Source: UBA2779 sp965232165 (GTDB lineage: Bacteria > Spirochaetota > Spirochaetia > DSM-2461). From it: 64,000 bases of DNA. The position numbers and the translations under genes were made by a program. The DNA is taken from the NCBI GenBank assembly GCA_965232165.1, contig CBDDOY010000001.1, positions 2,057,360-2,121,359 on the forward strand, read 5' to 3'. The notes under the pieces were generated by a model. That model did not search any database, was not told the DNA's origin, and saw nothing but the letters and a program-made list of their open reading frames with translations. Position 1 is the first letter of the stretch; every line of letters begins with the position of its first letter. Below, piece by piece: positions 62,071 to 64,000 of the stretch.

Positions 62071-63300
62071 ATGGGAAACCCCCTTCAATTAGGATTAGTC
62101 AACTTCAATAAAGGTGCATATATTACTATTGAAGGGGATCAGTCAGATCATTTTTTTATAATCCGTTCAGGGAAAGTCCGTATCGAACGAGAGTTGAAGA
62201 TATACGCTGAAGATGGTGCCAATATCCAACAACCCGGCGATTTTTTTGGCGTCGTATCAACTATGTCTAATCATGCGCATATCGAAAATGCCGTTTCAAT
62301 GGAAGATTGTACGTTAATTACGGTCAAACCCACTCAATACTCAATGCTTATTGAGAGGAATACGCCTATAGCGATGAAAATCATCAATAATTTTTCCAGA
62401 CAAGTGCGCTTACTTGATCACGCATTCACTCGGTTAACCTTCAAGGGTTCAGCCGAAGCCGATGAGCGGCATCTTTATCAAGTGGGGGAATACTATGCCA
62501 AGCAGAATCAGTTCAATTTGGCATTTTATGCATATTATAAATATTGCCTGCTAAATCCCAATAGTCCAAATCTTGAGGATGTCAAGAAGAAGATGGCGAA
62601 GATCAAGCCCTATGCCGATACTTCGACTTTCAATATGGATACCGGTCAATTCATTCGCAGCTATCCCAAGGGCACTATGTTGTTTGCAGAGGGCGAAAGT
62701 GGGCCGGAGCTGTATATTATTCAAAAGGGAAGCATTCGGATAACTAAGATCGTGAATGATAATGAAGTGATACTCGCATTGCTTAAGGCCGGAGATATAT
62801 TCGGTGAAATGGCCCTGTTAGAGAACAAACCGCGAAGCGCCTCGGCTATTGTCAATGAGGATTCGGTACTGCTCGCTGTAAACCGAGCCAATTTCAAGGA
62901 GATGGTTATCGAGCAGCCTAAGGTTATTTCCCGCCTGACCTCCTCGCTGTCGGAACGCATCTGGAATCTTTATCGGCAGTTAAAGAACACCCTTATCATA
63001 GATCCGGTTGGTCGGGTATATGATGCCTTGGTGCTTGAGCTGGAGAAATCACGGATTGATCTTACTGTTCGTAAACCCCATAATTTCGGATTCGGTGTGA
63101 ATGATTTCGCAAACATGGTTGGACTGCCTGTATCAGAAGGCAGGATGGCCGTCGCTAAGCTGTTGGGGAGCAAGGAACTCATCCTTGTTGATCAGAAACT
63201 CATTATCCCTGATATAACCAGAATAGTTAAATCCAATGAATATCATAAGAAGATGGAAATTCGTTATAAGTCGCTGCGTGACTCCAAAGAGAATCATTGA
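62071..63300 (+). CDS. Protein with two cyclic-nucleotide-binding domains and a C-terminal winged-helix-like domain
   Basis: 409 residues. The first CNB domain covers about 8-115 (FIIRSGKVRIER, PGDFFGVVSTM). A helical TPR-like segment follows at about 125-175 (QVGEYYAKQNQFNLAFYAYY). The second CNB is at about 190-305 with a better-preserved phosphate cassette (GDIFGEMALLENKPRSASAI). The C-terminal domain (about 315-395, FGVNDFANMVGLPVSEGRMAVAKLL) resembles the Crp helix-turn-helix. Probably a cAMP-responsive regulator, possibly reading the cyclase at 23434. GGAGAAGGC precedes the ATG. Confidence 0.88.
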   Translation: MGNPLQLGLVNFNKGAYITIEGDQSDHFFIIRSGKVRIERELKIYAEDGANIQQPGDFFGVVSTMSNHAHIENAVSMEDCTLITVKPTQYSMLIERNTPIAMKIINNFSRQVRLLDHAFTRLTFKGSAEADERHLYQVGEYYAKQNQFNLAFYAYYKYCLLNPNSPNLEDVKKKMAKIKPYADTSTFNMDTGQFIRSYPKGTMLFAEGESGPELYIIQKGSIRITKIVNDNEVILALLKAGDIFGEMALLENKPRSASAIVNEDSVLLAVNRANFKEMVIEQPKVISRLTSSLSERIWNLYRQLKNTLIIDPVGRVYDALVLELEKSRIDLTVRKPHNFGFGVNDFANMVGLPVSEGRMAVAKLLGSKELILVDQKLIIPDITRIVKSNEYHKKMEIRYKSLRDSKENH

Positions 63301-63402
63301 TGAGTCGCTGAAGTATCATTTCTCATGGGATATATACAAAGTTTGAACAGGAAATTTCTTGCGAATTATTTAATTCGCTTATCTTAGGGAATCAATTCGA
63401 GA

Positions 63403-64000
63403 GTGGAATATCTATTGACTCTAGCTGTGTATATCCTCGCTTTTGGTGCCTTGGGTGCGGCATTAGGTCTATCTTATACGCTATGGGGGCGATATCGAGA
63501 GAAGAAACTCCTTAAAACCTTTTTGTTTATTGCCTACCTCACATTGCTTTTTCTCCTTGGGGGGCTGCGCTTTGCTCTCACTGGTTTTGCAGGTTGGGAC
63601 AGGGGAACTCTGGTATTTGATATTCTCGAGAGAATTGTTCTCTCATCACTTATTTTCTTCCTCCCTGCTACGATGAACTTCCTCCTCGGCCGCCGATGGA
63701 CTACCTCGCGCATAGTACGGGTGATCGTTTCGGCTGTGATATTTCTTAGCTCAGGAATTGTCAGTTTGTTTGTCAATTCATCGCCAATTCCCGGTGTATT
63801 GGCTGTCTTGGCATTTCTTTTTATCATTTTTTTCGTACTCGCCGCTGCCGCAAGGGAACTGCCCCTCATCAGAGATGAGATAACCCGTATGGCCTTGACT
63901 CTATTATATAGCGTCACCTTTCTCTATCTTCCACTCATTCAGGTTCTTCATCTGGTGTCTACAGGATATGAACTGGCGATGTTTATTGCTTCGTCCATCT
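63403..64000 (+). CDS. Multi-pass membrane protein (start only, runs off the window)
   Basis: An open frame of 199 codons from GTG 63403 with no stop before 64000. Starts MEYLLTLAVYILAFGALGAA. About six hydrophobic segments with basic loops (GRRWTTSRIVR, REKKLLK), like the membrane half of 7TM sensor proteins; the C-terminal part is not visible. The GTG has only GAGA two bases upstream and TAGGGA fifteen upstream, so the start is uncertain. Not recognised beyond this. Confidence 0.65.
   Translation, partial: MEYLLTLAVYILAFGALGAALGLSYTLWGRYREKKLLKTFLFIAYLTLLFLLGGLRFALTGFAGWDRGTLVFDILERIVLSSLIFFLPATMNFLLGRRWTTSRIVRVIVSAVIFLSSGIVSLFVNSSPIPGVLAVLAFLFIIFFVLAAAARELPLIRDEITRMALTLLYSVTFLYLPLIQVLHLVSTGYELAMFIASSI

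Noticed and set aside
1..64000. tRNA, rRNA or riboswitch genes
   Set aside because: I looked for T-loop motifs and conserved riboswitch cores, especially upstream of ald, hisS, cysS and glyA, and saw none; a covariance search was not possible.

Overview
The window reads as chromosomal DNA of a spirochaete, probably Treponema/Spirochaeta-like. The reasons are a class III cyclase followed by a FecR-domain gene, a protein with two cyclic-nucleotide domains, envelope proteins with OmpA or beta-barrel ends, and integron remnants of a kind known from Treponema denticola. This placement is an inference from gene content; there is no rRNA or tRNA gene here to confirm it.

Left core region (1-35778). 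A decayed DUF4344-type metallopeptidase gene, broken by a small transposable repeat, is followed by an OmpA-domain operon, hisS, an alanine module (ald, an AGCS Na+/alanine symporter, alr), a low-molecular-weight tyrosine phosphatase, and a MoxR/DUF58/transglutaminase/TPR operon. An envelope-signalling operon on the minus strand (cyclase, FecR protein, two related periplasmic/beta-barrel proteins) comes next. It is followed by an HDAC-like hydrolase, 3-methyladenine DNA glycosylase, mgtE, murB, cysS, and an ECF sigma/anti-sigma operon that includes a second transglutaminase-like protein whose catalytic His is replaced.

Island (about 36135-60856). A 356-bp direct repeat made of the glyA promoter region and 5' end flanks 24.4 kb of foreign-looking DNA. 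The left copy is a glyA stub and the right copy leads into intact glyA. The length and arrangement fit single-crossover integration of a 24,722-bp circle. The island carries (i) a complete-looking myo-inositol-type catabolic and uptake cluster (transaldolase, two IolB, two IolG-like, IolE, IolA, IolD, IolC, an IolE/IolI-like isomerase and an ABC importer with two permeases), without an obvious IolJ aldolase and with one iolG that lacks a normal start codon; (ii) a 2.27-kb tandem duplication, each unit holding a repeat-borne promoter, a repeat-rich beta-helix lipoprotein gene and an IS3-family end fragment; (iii) an integron remnant: two identical 228-bp 5' fragments of an integron integrase gene flank two gene cassettes with recognisable attC sites. 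One cassette encodes a methyltransferase plus a PD-(D/E)XK nuclease. The other encodes a DUF4160/DUF2442 pair with its own promoter.

Right core region (60686-64000). Intact glyA, a protein with two cyclic-nucleotide-binding domains behind a good promoter, and the start of a multi-pass membrane protein that runs off the end.

The window is also strewn with a non-coding MITE family (about 140-162 bp, ends GGGCACCTCTAAAAA, 4-bp target duplications). Its copies disrupt one gene, appear to supply the start region of two others and the stop codon of a fourth.
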